DNA of 64,000 nucleotides from Norana najaformis (lineage: Eukaryota > Annelida > Clitellata > Crassiclitellata > Hormogastridae). Under the pieces are notes generated by a model that was not told where the DNA came from, did no database searches, and saw only the letters and a list, made by a program, of their open reading frames with translations. Location: contig OZ029921.1 of the NCBI GenBank assembly GCA_964023275.1, forward strand, positions 32,056,230 through 32,120,229. The letters run 5' to 3'. Each line of letters starts with the position of its first letter. The first letter of the stretch is position 1. This document shows positions 33,455 to 44,835 of this stretch, one piece after another. The position numbers and the translations under genes are program-made.

Positions 33455-33776
33455 GGGGCTGAGGAACATGCCCCCAATATTCATGCTGAACAGCTATGGT
33501 CATGTCCCCACTATAGCAGAATGTTTTCACAGATTCTGTAAAAACATTCACACCGTGATTGAAAACAGTAGCAATAATACAGACGAGGCATCAATTCATA
33601 GGAAACAAAAAGTCATTAAAAGGTCATGCCTTATAGTAGTCGTCAAAAGCCCTGAATTAGAAAGTCATTTAGACATTTTCAGGAGAAGTTTAGACCTAAC
33701 AAATGAGAAGGGAATAAGACCTCCCCTAATCTTCGGAACGGATCGACGCCACTTTAATGATTTTTACAGTATTTAA
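33455..33776 (+). other. ORF of ordinary composition, status unknown
   Basis: Open frame of about 107 codons without low complexity, e.g. PTIAECFHRFCKNIHTVIE and SPELESHLDIFRRSLDL. No clear acceptor, Kozak context or family. It may be a decayed element or chance. Not called as a gene. Confidence 0.2.
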
Positions 33777-33816
33777 GGCCTACTAAAGTCTAGGCTAAAA
33801 GCTATTTACAGCTGGG

Positions 33817-33819
<3 letters not shown>

Positions 33820-33849
<30 letters not shown>

Positions 33850-33915
33850 TATTATTATTATTATTATTATTATAATAATATAATAATAATATAATAATAA
33901 TATAATAATAATAAT
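33820..33915. repeat. TAA/TTA microsatellite
   Basis: AATAATAAT changes to TTATTATTA then back to ATAATAATA, so it can fold back. Confidence 0.95.
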
Positions 33916-34069
33916 GAGGCTGGGAATGACTGGGCCCTCGGGCGACAGGTGCGCTGACGTCGATCTACACCGAACTATAGCTGAGCACCAAAACAATTTC
34001 TACATTCAAAATATTAGATAATTATATTCATAGATAATATAAATACACAGTTTCACCCATTAGATTATT

Positions 34070-34260
34070 AGCTAAGGTAGGGTAATGTAAGGTAGGTAGG
34101 GTAGCGTAGAGCAAGGCACAGTATAAGTTATAGTAGGATGGGCTATGGTTGGAGAGGGTAAAGGTTGGGTAAGATATAAAAAATAGGGTAGGGTTAGATA
34201 AGGTAGGACAGCACGGTAGGATAAGGCAATGTATGGCAGGGTAAGATAGGGTAGGGTTGT
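34070..34260. repeat. degenerate GGTAA/TAGGG pentamer repeat
   Basis: Similar to 32695-32870; units AGGTA, GGGTA, AGGATA. Confidence 0.8.
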
Positions 34261-34769
34261 TGGATGCGGAAGGGATTCTGTAGTAGCTTTAATCAAAGTG
34301 CATATCTTAATTTCTCGATATTCACAGAAGATTAATTTGATGGCTTCGCATTACACTCAGCCCTATTCTTCGTATGCCTCAGTCGGAGTCAATCAGGAAG
34401 TTCGTCTACCTAAACTGACACACAGAAAGGAGGCTCTTGCGTAGGCTACGTGAGACAGGATCAGAAGGTCCAGTGCAAACACGAATAACTATAAATTAAC
34501 ACCGGTTTCCTTTAGTTACAGCAACCAGCATCGACGTTCACACATATATATTTCGTATGTAGAAATAATTTACTAAGCGAAATCGTAACTGTTTGTTTAT
34601 ACGAGATCTCAGATGATCGCATTACATGGTTCGCTATGAACAGCGTTGACGCTGTTTATAGCGAACCTAGTTATGTAGGGTTACATCAAACACACGCACA
34701 CACACACACACACGCCAATGATGAAAAGGAAGAAAAAGAAAAAAGTAGAAGAAAAGAAGAAGAAGGACA
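34261..34769. other. non-coding stretch
   Basis: No gene. Contains the hairpin at 34628-34667 and a CA repeat at 34692-34714. Confidence 0.5.
34628..34667. repeat. 19-bp hairpin with 2-nt loop
   Basis: GGTTCGCTATGAACAGCGT pairs with ACGCTGTTTATAGCGAACC with a single mismatch. Confidence 0.9.
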
Positions 34770-34842
34770 TTCCCTATAGAGGCAGCTATGGGTATGAAAT
34801 TTGTCAATTTTCTTAGCCTCAGCTTATGAGGGCGGGTGGCTG

Positions 34843-34941
<99 letters not shown>

Positions 34942-35103
34942 GTCTGATCTTCTCACCGACAGTTTACTGTCAGTGTACTCATTATAGCTGAGTTGGCTAG
35001 AGGGCGCAAGTGGAACTGAAATTTCGAAACAAATTTCTGCGTTGCTTGGGATTTGAACCCCCGATCTTCCGCTTGAGAGTCCAGCGCGCTAACCATTAGA
35101 CTA
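34770..35103 (-). mobile_element. tRNA-derived SINE, family A, copy 3, with internal TC expansion
   Basis: Minus sense: head CTAATGGTTAGCGCGCTGGA and box B-like GGGGGTTCAAATCCC, then body with TAGCCAACTCAGCTATAATG. The body is interrupted by (TC)n at 34845-34938 exactly where the 50128 copy has the short CCCTCTCCCTCACT, so the microsatellite grew inside the SINE. Confidence 0.85.
34845..34938. repeat. TC microsatellite
   Basis: 94 bp of pure (TC)n, with mirror symmetry. Confidence 0.98.
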
Positions 35104-35124
35104 TCACACACAAATTTACATACA

Positions 35125-35460
35125 CAAACTAATCTAAAGACTTATATAGCGCCGTTATCATAATGCCAAGGCATCAGTCGATGGTCGCTTCAAGTTAAAA
35201 TTGCAATCAATATCATAACCCGTTGGAGAATCCTGGTCGAATTCCGATAGGTCAGATAAACCAGAAGCCAGGCTACGGTGGGTGGACAAGGTGAAAGAGT
35301 TGAGCCTTTAGTTTAGACCTGAATGACATCAAGGAATTGACAGAAGGAACTGAATTGGGCAGTGAATTCCAACGCCTTGGACCAGCTGTTGAGAAGGCCC
35401 GAGAGCCCAACACTACGGGGCACAACAAGAGTTATAGTTAGTGTCCATTGATCGAGTGCA
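35125..35460 (-). mobile_element. LINE C-terminal tail and 3' end, fourth family
   Basis: Minus frame reads AGPRRWNSLPNSVPSVNSLM then SFRSKLKAQLFHLV, a standard ORF2 tail. The 3' end contains CATCGACTGATGCCTTGGCA and finishes ACGGCGCTATATAAGTC. A shorter copy of the same end lies at 46893-46990. Confidence 0.8.
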
Positions 35461-35598
35461 CTACCTATTAGCACGAAATATATATATATATACATACAAA
35501 GGTATATATAAAGATATATAAAGATGTATATATAGATATATATAAAGATATATATATAATACGCTACATTATGTATGTATAGGAGCACTAGTATTTTA

Positions 35599-35828
35599 TG
35601 GTGGTGGTGGTGGTGGTGGTGGTGGTGGTGGTGGTGGTGGTGGTGGTGGTGGTGGTGGTGGTGGTGGTGGTGGTGGTGGTGGTGGTGGTGGTGGTGGTGG
35701 TGGTGGTGGTGGTGGTGGTGGTGGTGGTGGTGGTGGTGGTGGTGGTGGTGGTGGTGGTGGTGGTGGTGGTGGTGGTGGTGGTGGTGGTGGTGGTGGTGGT
35801 GGTGGTGGTGGTGGTGGTGGTGGTGGTG
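35599..35828. repeat. 230-bp TGG trinucleotide repeat
   Basis: About 76 uninterrupted TGG units. Val, Trp, Gly, His or Pro homopolymer ORFs here, including the 235-residue minus ORF, are artefacts. Confidence 0.99.
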
Positions 35829-36604
35829 TAGATTTATGCGTTGACTTTTTAAGGGTGAGCATGTGATGACTGTGTGTGTGTATGTGTGTGCGATCGCCTG
35901 ACGATGATGATGATGACGCTGTAGCACTGAATGACCTGAGAGCGGCTCGTCTTTGAAAGCATAGCTGCAGGTGAGTTTGGCTTTCGAAACTTGGGCCCAA
36001 TTCCAGCGCATTTTGTTCATCTAACGAGCACTTGATTGGCTAACTGACTAACTAGCGTACTGACTGGCCTGTTGGCTCACGTCTATAAAAACATTCATCC
36101 TCCTGCTTCTCCTACTCTTCCTCCTGCTCCTCCTCCTTCTTCTTTTTCTTCTTCTTCTTCTTACTCCTCCTTCTTCGTCTCGCTCTCCTCATCCTCGTCC
36201 TTCTCGTTTTCCTGCTTCTTCTCCTCTTTCGCCTTCTCTATTTCCTCGAGAATCCTCAGCTCAGAGCTGACAGGCATCATTATTAGAAATCTGCGGAATT
36301 CTTCTGAAACTAAAAATATTGTATGCACGATCCTGATTGACTATAATGTCTAGGCAACAGACATTTGTATACAGGCAAAGACACGAAGACAGACGAATAG
36401 ACAGATATTCAGCACAGACAACGGACGGACAATTAGTGAAACTACCACAGTTTGTGGCGCTTTCGATGTTATTCATTCGTTCTTTTGTTCATTCGCTCTA
36501 TCAGACATTTCGATCATTCGTTCCTTCAGACATCACTCAAGCAAAGGCCTATGCAACCATTCCTTCAGCCTGCATTACTTGAATTTAGTGAGTGAGTGAG
36601 CAAG

Positions 36605-36775
36605 TCAGTCAGTCGGTCGGTCGGTCGGTCGGTCGGTCGGTCGGTCGGTCGGTCGGTCGGTCGGTCGGTCGGTCGGTCGGTCGGTCGGTCGGTCGGTCGG
36701 TCGGTCGGTCGGTCGGTCGGTCGGTCAGTCGTCAGTCAGTCAGTCAGTCAGTCAGTCAGTCAGTCAGTCAGTCAG
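36605..36775. repeat. GGTC then CAGT tetranucleotide repeat
   Basis: About 28 perfect GGTC units change to about 11 CAGT units at 36728. Confidence 0.98.
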
Positions 36776-36807
36776 TCGATGAATGATCTTCCGAACCACG
36801 AAGGTAC

Positions 36808-36975
36808 TTGCACAAGGCGTCATGTTATTGCTGAATGAAGCAAGCCATTGGTCATCCATCAGTTCCGGCTGAGACTCAAACATGGCGTGCTGCTCACAAA
36901 CGACGTCATCTTCGTCACGAATGGTGTCATTCGTGACGTTGTCATCAGGCCCTGAGGTCATTTCGCGCCCTTCTG
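36808..36975 (-). CDS. possible upstream exon of the unrecognised gene
   Basis: Acceptor GATGTGACTTCTGCAG ends at 36976. The frame is open through EGREMTSGPDDNVTND and FESQPELMDDQWLASFSNN, acidic, no low complexity. The donor chosen, GCA-A then GTACCT at 36807, is weak, but gives phase 1 and joins to 31511 as a Lys codon. A stronger-looking donor (GTGAGC near 36887) would create TAG at that junction. A 10-bp inverted repeat lies inside the exon. Confidence 0.4.
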
Positions 36976-37097
36976 CTGCAGAAGTCACATCCAGCTGCAG
37001 CCTGGATGCATGCCTGTAGCAAACAAGATGCAAGAGACCTTTAACTTTAAAGCAACGACTGACATTATTCGTGTAGCTATGAAATATGTGTGCGGCA

Positions 37098-37350
37098 CGG
37101 TGTCTATCGGTAAAGCATTTGGTCAATGATCACGCGGTTGGGGGTTCGACTCCGTGTAGCGACCTTAGGCAAGATGTTTGCACGCACCGTGCCTCTGTCA
37201 CCATGCAGTAGAATCTGGTGTAAGCTGGGAAGTAAACGGAAATTCCTGCGATGCACCGGTCCCGTGTCCAGGACCTTGGGATTCGTCCATTGCCGGCTCA
37301 AGGACGCAAAGTAAAGATGAACGTCTCCCCAACGTCTCACTTGTGGGATA
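37098..37350 (+). mobile_element. tRNA-derived SINE, family G, copy 1
   Basis: Head with TCTATCGGTAAAGCATTTGG and GGGGGTTCGACTCC (B box), then GTGCCTCTGTCACCATGCAG, CCTGCGATGCACCGGTCCCG, ATTCGTCCATTGCCGGCTCA, ending TCTCCCCAACGTCTCACTTG. The same block order is at 49560-49815. Confidence 0.8.
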
Positions 37351-37480
37351 TGGGATACATTACTTTATGTAATATAATCAGACACACAGTAATTCTCTGG
37401 AAATTACCAACACAGTAACTGTTTCCTGTTTGAACTTGCATGGCAGCCTAATCTGAGAGCATTGTTTGCGTAATGACGAA

Positions 37481-37560
37481 CATCATTTAGGCAGCGTATA
37501 CGCGGCGCATTTTAGAGGTACTAAAAGGCGCATTTATCAAATGTTTCAATAATTAACTAA
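37481..37560 (+). repeat. family F repeat
   Basis: GGCAGCGTATACGCGGCGC, AGAGGTACTAAAAGGCGC and a terminal AATTAACTAACTAA. Confidence 0.55.
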
Positions 37561-37577
37561 CTAATAAATATAATTAA

Positions 37578-37814
37578 CTAAAAGTGGCTGACATGTCGGC
37601 CACGATTACTATTACTAACGGCAGTGGGTTTATTGTCGAAGAACTGTTTGACGATGCAGCTGTTCAAATTGCAGACTTTATAACTGAACAATTCAGTGAT
37701 TGCGATTAATGTCTTTTGATCTCGCCGATTTAAAATCCATTTCAGTTTGGTTAAAATTGAGCAGATAATACACATACAGCCTCCATTATTTCGAGTCGCG
37801 GTTAAAATGCTCAC
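37578..37814 (-). other. ORF of ordinary composition, status unknown
   Basis: A peptide such as KWILNRRDQKTLIAITELFS and NLNSCIVKQFFDNKPTAVSN. The spacing of hydrophobics slightly recalls a doublecortin-type repeat, but key glycines are missing and no acceptor or donor fits. Kept only as a note. Confidence 0.15.
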
Positions 37815-39439
37815 GTGATCCCATGACGATGAAAATTACCGAGATAGATGGAAAACTTGGGGACCTATGTTCGTTCGGGGTCGTAGTCACTGGGGGGGAT
37901 ATGCATCCTACCCAGTAGGGGGACGTTTAGAACCAGTTAGCTTCAGAACCACTCTTTCTTCTAGCGTAACACAGCCGGAGCTGAGCGTTTGATCAGTCGA
38001 CTGCTCTACGGTGGTTCCTTTGAATTACGCTAGCGTCGGTAGCATCGGTATATGTGGGTATGTATGTATGTATGTAGGCTACTTCAGTAAGTAAGCAAAC
38101 AAAGAATGTATGTATGTATGTAGGGTTTTTAATTATGTAAGTAAGTAAGCAAGCATGTATGTAAGTATGTATGCATGTATGTATGTATGTTTGTATGTAT
38201 GGCTATTTATATAGCGCCCTCATAAGGCGCAAGAACCTCACAAAGGCCGCCAAAGCCGTTGTTTTTAGGGCATCATCATTAGCCACTGACAATTTGCATG
38301 GACCTACATGCGTGGTAATTAGGCACTGACTGGTATATTCAAGAGGTAAATTATTCAGCAAGGGCGGAGTGATGATGTGGCCCAGTGCTGCAGTGCAACA
38401 GGTTCAAGAAATCTCTGCTGCACTCCTGTGTGATATGGACGCCTATCTGTTGGCCACAAATACAACTCGCGTTTTCATATTGAAGTAACTGTATCGTGTT
38501 CAAGAGATACAAACCTAAGTGCGGCTTTGCATTCGACACCCAAAGAAGGAGCCACGGACAGACAGACAACAGACAGAAAGACAGACAGACACACACACAC
38601 AGACACACAGACACACAGACTGGCAGGCTGGCACACAGACAGACAAGAGTTAAGTGCTTTAAGTCATAACGCAACAAACCTACTGCAATTCAAGGCGTAT
38701 TAAACTGCAGAACATTCCAACATAAGCCCAGCCCAAAAGAATAGAGAAGATACCGGTATTCAGTCTTCTCAAAATACAGACTGCCAGTCACATTCTCCTC
38801 CCCTTCTTCCATCACCCCTTCGCTCCCCCCATTTCTATCGTTTGACTCGTAGCTTATTGCCGGCTTTTAGCCGTTCTTCGGCCGCTTTTCTCCCGAGCGA
38901 ACTGGTTATGGCTTGTGGCGAATGTTGTGAATTACAGCCGTTTCCAACGCTCGGTAGCCACCCGAAGCACGTCGAAGCATGAGCCGGTGTGTGGTAGGCT
39001 TATACATGCGAAGACCCATGAGCATAATATACGAGTGTCGGTGATGACCTTTGGACATTTACAATCAGGTTTCTCGTAGGCCTGGATGCGTTATAAACTA
39101 GTTAACTGATTGTTAAATGTCTACAAAGGCTTCCTTGTGCACCAGAAGACTTAGTGTGTCGCTTGCCAAAACGCAGTCGAGTCTAGATCCGAAATCCCGA
39201 TAAATTAACAGCGCATTCTGGCGAGTGCGTTTGTCTGTATGTCCACGTGACTGTCTATGTGTTTGTCTGTGTGTTTGTCTGTGTGTGTCTTTGTGTTTGT
39301 GTGTGTTTCTGCCTGTGTGTCTGTCTGTCTATCTGTCTCTGTCTGTAATGGCGGATGGGGAAATGCTCATTGGTATACTGGTCAATCAAGCACCCCATTT
39401 AAAGTATACTCACGAAAGAGGCATAGAATAGGATGAAAC
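37815..39439. other. non-coding stretch
   Basis: GTAT microsatellites at 38050-38205, a TTTATATAGCGCCCTCATAAGG repeat near 38207, CAGA/CACA repeats at 38555-38640 and TGTC/TGTG repeats at 39235-39345. No gene. Confidence 0.5.
38050..38205. repeat. GTAT/AAGT microsatellite
   Basis: Several GTAT blocks separated by GTAAGTAAGC units. Confidence 0.85.
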
Positions 39440-39500
39440 AATGATTCTCTATAGCGACCGCATGGCCTCGATCCCGCTCATTTTTCAATGAATTTATCGG
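39440..39500 (-). mobile_element. SINE family C, 3' end only
   Basis: ATTCTCTATAGCGACCGCAT and ATTTTTCAATGAATTTATCG. Confidence 0.7.
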
Positions 39501-40689
39501 GTATGCGGTATATGATCTCTGAGAAGATGTTTTAACGGTCGTGAGGTAAGGTATAATATAAAAACTATTTGCTCTTAGATAGTTCAACAATGAATAGAAG
39601 TATTGAGCACATCCGGAAAATCTTCAAGAACTCCGCAGATTTCATAGTCATTCGAAAGCGATGGCAGCAAGGAAAGTTGTGAATGTGCAAGGTGGAGCTC
39701 ATATCGGAGAAGCTGATCAAACTGGTCCAAGGAACTGCATTGACAAAAGGATTTAGACTTGACTTCTCTAACTGATCGTGAATTTTATCGCAGTTTCATA
39801 AAAAGCACCATCAGTCCATGACAGAGCCCAAACTTGTAAAAGTTTTTTACACCTCAACTGCTTTGTTTAAAGCTTCAAAACAGAACAGATGAACAAAAAT
39901 AACTTCTTAACTTTTAGTAACACCTACAAAAGTCTTCTCGTCGTTTTCAGTGAACGGCCACTTTATAGGTGGGCATCATGCGTGCGTTTTATTGAGCCAG
40001 TGAAAGAATTCGATAAATAAGTAGACAACTAAATAGTCTGTATACATCCCAGACTGAAGTGCTTCGGCAAATAGGCCACGATAGGAGGTTAAGTCTTTAA
40101 GCATAGAAACTGTTAAAAAGCACTGGATCCAAAAAGAAAAGGAAAGAGAGCTGGAATCACTCACCCGCACGACTAGCAGCCAAATTGCTGACGTATGAGG
40201 AACTGATAACAGTTAAGTGATTATGACGACGATGATGATGATTGATGGTGACGATAGATGATGACGACAACGACAACGACAACGATGACGACGAAAAATG
40301 TGTCGCTCTTGATGCATTTTAGTGTTTATTTAACTTGTAATTCCAGAAATGTCGAAAATTATCGAATTTTTCAGTAAAGTGAAAAGTTAATAATAATATG
40401 GAATCGGGTTCCACGTTTGGGGCTCCGATCGCATAGTGGAACAAAAAGATGACGTTCTCGGTGTTCTCAAAGGAATCCGGTATCTCGGAGCACGTTTTGA
40501 AACGCGTCTATACAAACAATGCATTATTTATGTTCTCGCTGTAATGAAATATTTGGCAACTCCTTCAGATGTCTCAGTCGTTCGTTTTTACATTTCAGAG
40601 ATCAAAAGGCGCTTAGAAACTTTGTTAGACCAGTAAGGCTATAGGCAGATTTAGGCCATTTAGCTTCGTCTTTTTTATTAATATTATAT
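39501..40689. other. non-coding stretch
   Basis: GATG/ACGACA trinucleotide-rich DNA near 40225-40300. An ORF at 40436-40636 has ordinary composition but no splice context. Confidence 0.45.
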
Positions 40690-40858
40690 CTGCATTTACT
40701 AAGCGCCACTAGACAACGGCTAAGCATCAATTGATGATGCTAAGCAATTGTGAGTAAAGGACTTGCTCAAGGTCCCTACACTGCAACGTCTCAGAGGAGA
40801 CTCCAACCCTTACTCTCCGCGTTACAAGCCGAGTGCTCTACCCAATCGGAGTGTTGTA
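40690..40858 (-). mobile_element. tRNA-derived SINE, family B, copy 2
   Basis: Matches 30522-30706: GCATTTACTAAGCGCCACTA, GTAAAGGACTTGCTCAAGGT, CTTACTCTCCGCGTTACAAG, GCTCTACCCAATCGGAGTG. B box is decayed. Confidence 0.8.
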
Positions 40859-41717
40859 GACCGTCCATCAGATGGATGGGGGGTGGGTGGGAAGGTGGAT
40901 GGATGAATGGATGGATGGATGGATGGATGATATATAGCAATGTATGTAAAGCTTAAGCAATAGGGTTGTTGACCCGTGTCGTCCTGCATATGCAGCAAAC
41001 ATGAGGCCATAATATGAATACAAAGTCCTTTTGTTAATTGTATACAGTATTATTCATTTACAGGCCGATGGGAGAGCTAGCTTGGATGCCGCAAAAGGTT
41101 TTATATTTATACATTTCACATGCATTGTCCTGCGGTGAACTGAGATTAAAGATTAAAAAGACTTATAGATAAAAATACATTGAACATGTGTTAAGTGCAA
41201 ATAAGAGGATACATACTGAGAGTATAATTATAGATTTAAGAGTGTACAGTCCTGTTTATATAGCCCTATAATTGTGTGCTTGAGCGTGTATCTCTCTATG
41301 TGTGTATGTGTGTGCGTATATGTGTGCTTATAGCGATCGAGGCAGCGTGATTGTAAATAACTTCAACCCCCCCCCCCCCCGAATGGAGTCGGCTATATAG
41401 GCTAATGACGAGAACATATTCTAATGAAGTGGAAATTAGCATAGCAGTAATATAAGAGACACGCATAGAATATCAGTAAAACACCAACGCTGGTCGTGCA
41501 GAGACTGATTGATGTGCGATTGGAGAATGCGTCCGCCTGCATGTTTTCCTGCGAATGTTTCCATCTGCAGTTATACATGAGACCGGTTTGCATTGTATGC
41601 ATATATATTGGAGATAGATATGATTTACTCAGCTCGCATTTATCTAATTTTGACATATGTATTAGTTTGAAACGTGTAAAATTTTATAATTTTATTTGAA
41701 TTTTACGTACAATTTTC

Positions 41718-41719
<2 letters not shown>
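40859..41719. other. non-coding stretch
   Basis: GATG repeat at 40880-40930 and a 14-base poly-C at 41367-41380. No gene. Confidence 0.5.

Positions 41720-41803
<84 letters not shown>
41720..41803. repeat. TA microsatellite
   Basis: About 84 bp of (TA)n. Confidence 0.95.
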
Positions 41804-41807
<4 letters not shown>

Positions 41808-42317
41808 CTGTGAACGGCGCATATAGGGCTAAGTCTAAGCAATCTTTAACACGATGTATGTATGGTAAGAGAAGATACTAAAGTTGTCAGAACTCTCGTA
41901 GACTCCATCGAACGCTGTCAATCGCAGCCCTCTGAGGCTTACAACCAGCCACGCTTGTTTGCGTGATTATACACAAAATGAATAAAATCATTTAATTCCC
42001 GGTGGCCACTGTTTATGTTTTGCGTTGTCGGCAAAAAAGTCAGAGGAACGTTCAGCAGACAATGTCTGCTGCTTCTATAAGCATTGCTTAGATCTGAAGC
42101 CTTAATAACGGAAAAAGTACAAGTCTTACCCTTGCTTGAATTAATACAACTAGATCCTAATCTACAGTATATAGAAGCAAGGCCGTGTTAAGCACTCAGG
42201 GCCTCATGCAAAACATAAAAGGGGCCTCTTCGCATTTGCATGGGATAATGGGATGCCATAAAACGTGCTAATCAAAGTGTAGGATGTTGGGTCAATGCTG
42301 TTTCTGTAAATGTAATG
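41804..42317. other. non-coding stretch
   Basis: Nothing recognisable apart from a GGGCCTCATGCAAAACATAA / GGGGCCTCTTCGCATTTGCA segment near 42200 resembling decayed DNA-transposon sequence. Confidence 0.4.
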
Positions 42318-42432
42318 CAAATGTAAATCTCCGAAATTTCTCAGCCCTCCCAAAGGCTGCGCCAGAGAGATCAGCTTATTTACCGGCGCTATATAAAATT
42401 AGGTCAAGTTGCTGCTCTCAGGTCAGTGGTTA
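42318..42432 (-). mobile_element. LINE 3' end fragment, family D, diverged
   Basis: AATTTCTCAGCCCTCCCAAA, GATCAGCTTATTTACCGGCG and GCGCTATATAAAATTA. Confidence 0.5.
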
Positions 42433-42661
42433 ATTTCGAATACAAGTGATAGCTGTATTACTATGCATTTTATAAACTATTTTCGGTGAAGAAAAGGCAA
42501 GAAAAGTATTTGGAATGTCATGTTTCGCACTGGATGGGAATTCGTTAGTTGGCTCTGCGTGTGTGCGGGAGACCGTTAGTGTCGATTTCTCTAGTTTTCT
42601 GAGTATTGTTTGATTGCTGATGAACTGTTTATTGTAGAACTGTTTATTGTAGATTAATTTT

Positions 42662-42745
42662 AGCCATCCAGGCTAAGGTAGGCAGTGCTTCTATGAGGTA
42701 GTTAAAAGGTGCTATATTATCTACAAAACTTAGTAACTAATTAAC
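42662..42745 (+). repeat. family F repeat
   Basis: GGCAGTGCTTCTATGAGGTA, GTTAAAAGGTGCTATATTAT and terminal CTAATTAACTAAG. Confidence 0.55.
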
Positions 42746-43033
42746 TAAGAAACTAGTAGCTAAAAATCAACGAAACTATACGTATCTCAATCGGAATCAA
42801 ATAATATGTCAGCTAAGATATTTATTGACAGAAAAGTTCTACTACAATAAATGAAAATTATGTAAAAGCACCTGGTTGCTTCGTTGACTTTTTGAATTTT
42901 GAAATGGGGTCAACTGGTCACTGTGCAAATTCTTATTTAAATGAAAGCTAATGGCTCATTCCTATGACCAAATAGATGATATAACGAATGCTATTTGAGT
43001 CTTTGTCACTGCCGAAAAATTCTGACCCCAGTC

Positions 43034-43203
43034 GGGGGCCCTGTCATCGGGGGCCCTGTCATCGGGGGCCCTGTCATCGGGGGCCCTGTCATCGGGGGCC
43101 CTGTCATCGGGGGCCCTGTCATCGGGGGCCCTGTCATCGGGGGCCCTGTCATCGGGGGCCCTGTCATCGGGGGCCCTGTCATCGGGGGCCCTGTCATCGG
43201 GGG
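43034..43203. repeat. 15-bp GC-rich minisatellite, 11 copies
   Basis: Eleven identical units GGGGGCCCTGTCATC. No stop arises in either plus frame shown by ORFs (GPVIG or HRGPC repeats) or in two minus frames (DDRAP or MTGPP repeats). Simultaneous openness on both strands indicates a non-coding minisatellite. Confidence 0.97.
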
Positions 43204-43237
43204 AGGGAACCCATGCAGTTGCATATTTTGCACACAT

Positions 43238-44131
43238 GTTAATCCAGCTCTGTTTAGAAGCCTAAGGATTCTTCGACGGGATCGAAAACACGACCCTAGC
43301 GATCAAACAATATATGCCGCTATTAATTCTCCAAACTTGCGTTGGCACTCCTTCATCAATCCCGAAAGAATGGCAGGGTGAGTTGGCCCAGACAGCCAGG
43401 CAATCTATGGACGGCCATCCACCCAAGTATTAACCGCGCACGATGGTGTTTAATTTAACTAGTTTAGCAGCGTCGTATCCCGAGATACAACTCTCCACTT
43501 TGATAAGTGCAGCATTGTTTAGTTATTATAATTATACAGATCGTAGTCAGATAGTATACCCTTAAATGTAGCATACTCACAGTTCTCTGAACAGGGAAGA
43601 GTACATGTTTGTCTGACGGTTGCAGCGTATAACACTGTGACGTCACTGAAGAATCCTTGATTTATAATCCATGGTCACGACGCCAGCATTGACAAAATCT
43701 GATTAACTGTATCTATACTGGTACTTACAGTAAATTTTGGATTATGTTAAAACAGTGTTACGAGTCACGATCGGATCTTGTCTCAGTATACTGGTACTTT
43801 AGAGTATGCCTATACTGTATATCTTCAGTGAGGACCGGCTCAACGTTTTCTATTATATATGTAAATAGACCTACAGGTGTTTTTACTTTGCCTAGGCCTA
43901 CAGAGGCTTTCACTTATCCACAAAACATAGGTTTAATACATATAGTACTTGGCACACAGTCAACGCAGGGCCTACAGTTCACGGCCAAAATTTTAGCCTA
44001 ATCCGGCCTAATTGCATACGCTTAGCATCGAGACAGTGTTCCGTTTATGTCGTGACGTCGTGTTCTTCTGGTGAAAATTTAAAATGGCCGAAATCGCGGA
44101 ACTTATGCTACAAGTTCGAACAGCTGTGACA
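43238..44131. other. non-coding stretch
   Basis: No gene or clear repeat family recognised. Confidence 0.45.
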
Positions 44132-44835
44132 ACTCGTAATCGTAAACTCGAGATTTATACAACGCCGAAAATAAAGTTAAAGTCGCGGGAACCAGCTTAT
44201 TCACAGGCCCTGTCAAAACAAAATTGATAGTCAGGAAGGGTTCCGTTCCAGGTCAAGATCCAAGGGTCATGCCTGCATAGTCAGACGGCTACGGTGGATG
44301 GTGTTTGGAAGTGAAGCTGCAAGATAGATAAGGGGAAGAGGAAGAATCACGATAGGATTTGTGAAAGAAGTGTTTTCAGTTTTTAGAGAAAGACCGGACA
44401 AAAGACTAAGGGTGACTATTGGTGAATTCATAAGATGGATATTTGTCGTAATTCTGGCCAGAGTTTAAACCAGGGAGTGGAGCAGCTATGGCTACTGAGC
44501 GATTTCAAATTTTAAGGAAGAGGTGACGGAAGGTCGGAGAAGTGCTAGGGCGGAAGAAGAGCGAGTTGAATGGAGTGGCTGGATTGTAAATAATTGACGA
44601 AGGTAGAGGGGTTGGGAGGACTGAATTCTGTTGTAGGTGGGCTAAGTGATATGATTTTGTACTCTATTCGTTCAGGTATTTTAAGCAAGTGAAGTGATTA
44701 GATAACAGGAGTGATGTGATGGTGTTTTGATGATAGTAAGAGCGAGAGAATTCTGGATAACTTGAAGGCGGTTTATTATGGTTACGTCTATTTTCAGGAA
44801 AAGTGAATTGCAGAAATCTAGTTTACGGCACTTAC
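44132..44835 (-). mobile_element. longest family D LINE remnant
   Basis: On the minus strand: IINRLQVIQNSLALTIIKTP then degraded EYKIISL-like region, QLFTIQPLHSTRSSSALALL, RPSVTSSLKFEIAQ, then AASLPNTIHRSRLTMQ, and the non-coding 3' end CTGTGAATAAGCTGGTTCCC, ending TTACGATTACGAG. This shows that the short family D pieces are LINE tails. Stops are numerous. Confidence 0.8.

Noticed and set aside
32695-34260. Interstitial telomere repeats
   Set aside because: The units are mixed GGTAA, GGATA and TAGGG pentamers, not TTAGGG arrays.
35313-36020. 235-residue ORF with a long His run and other homopolymer ORFs on both strands
   Set aside because: Produced entirely by the TGG microsatellite; every frame is open and the flanking parts are a dead LINE tail.
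36887-36975. Use of the GTGAGC donor for the exon at 36.9 kb
   Set aside because: Joined to the next phase-1 acceptor it creates an in-frame TAG.
37578-37814. Doublecortin-like exon
   Set aside because: Only a loose hydrophobic pattern; no acceptor or donor and missing conserved glycines.
43034-43203. CRISPR-like array
   Set aside because: Units are directly contiguous with no spacers, and the window is eukaryotic.
42962-43381. Repeat-protein ORFs over the 15-bp minisatellite
   Set aside because: Open in four frames on both strands, with no start, splice or flank support.
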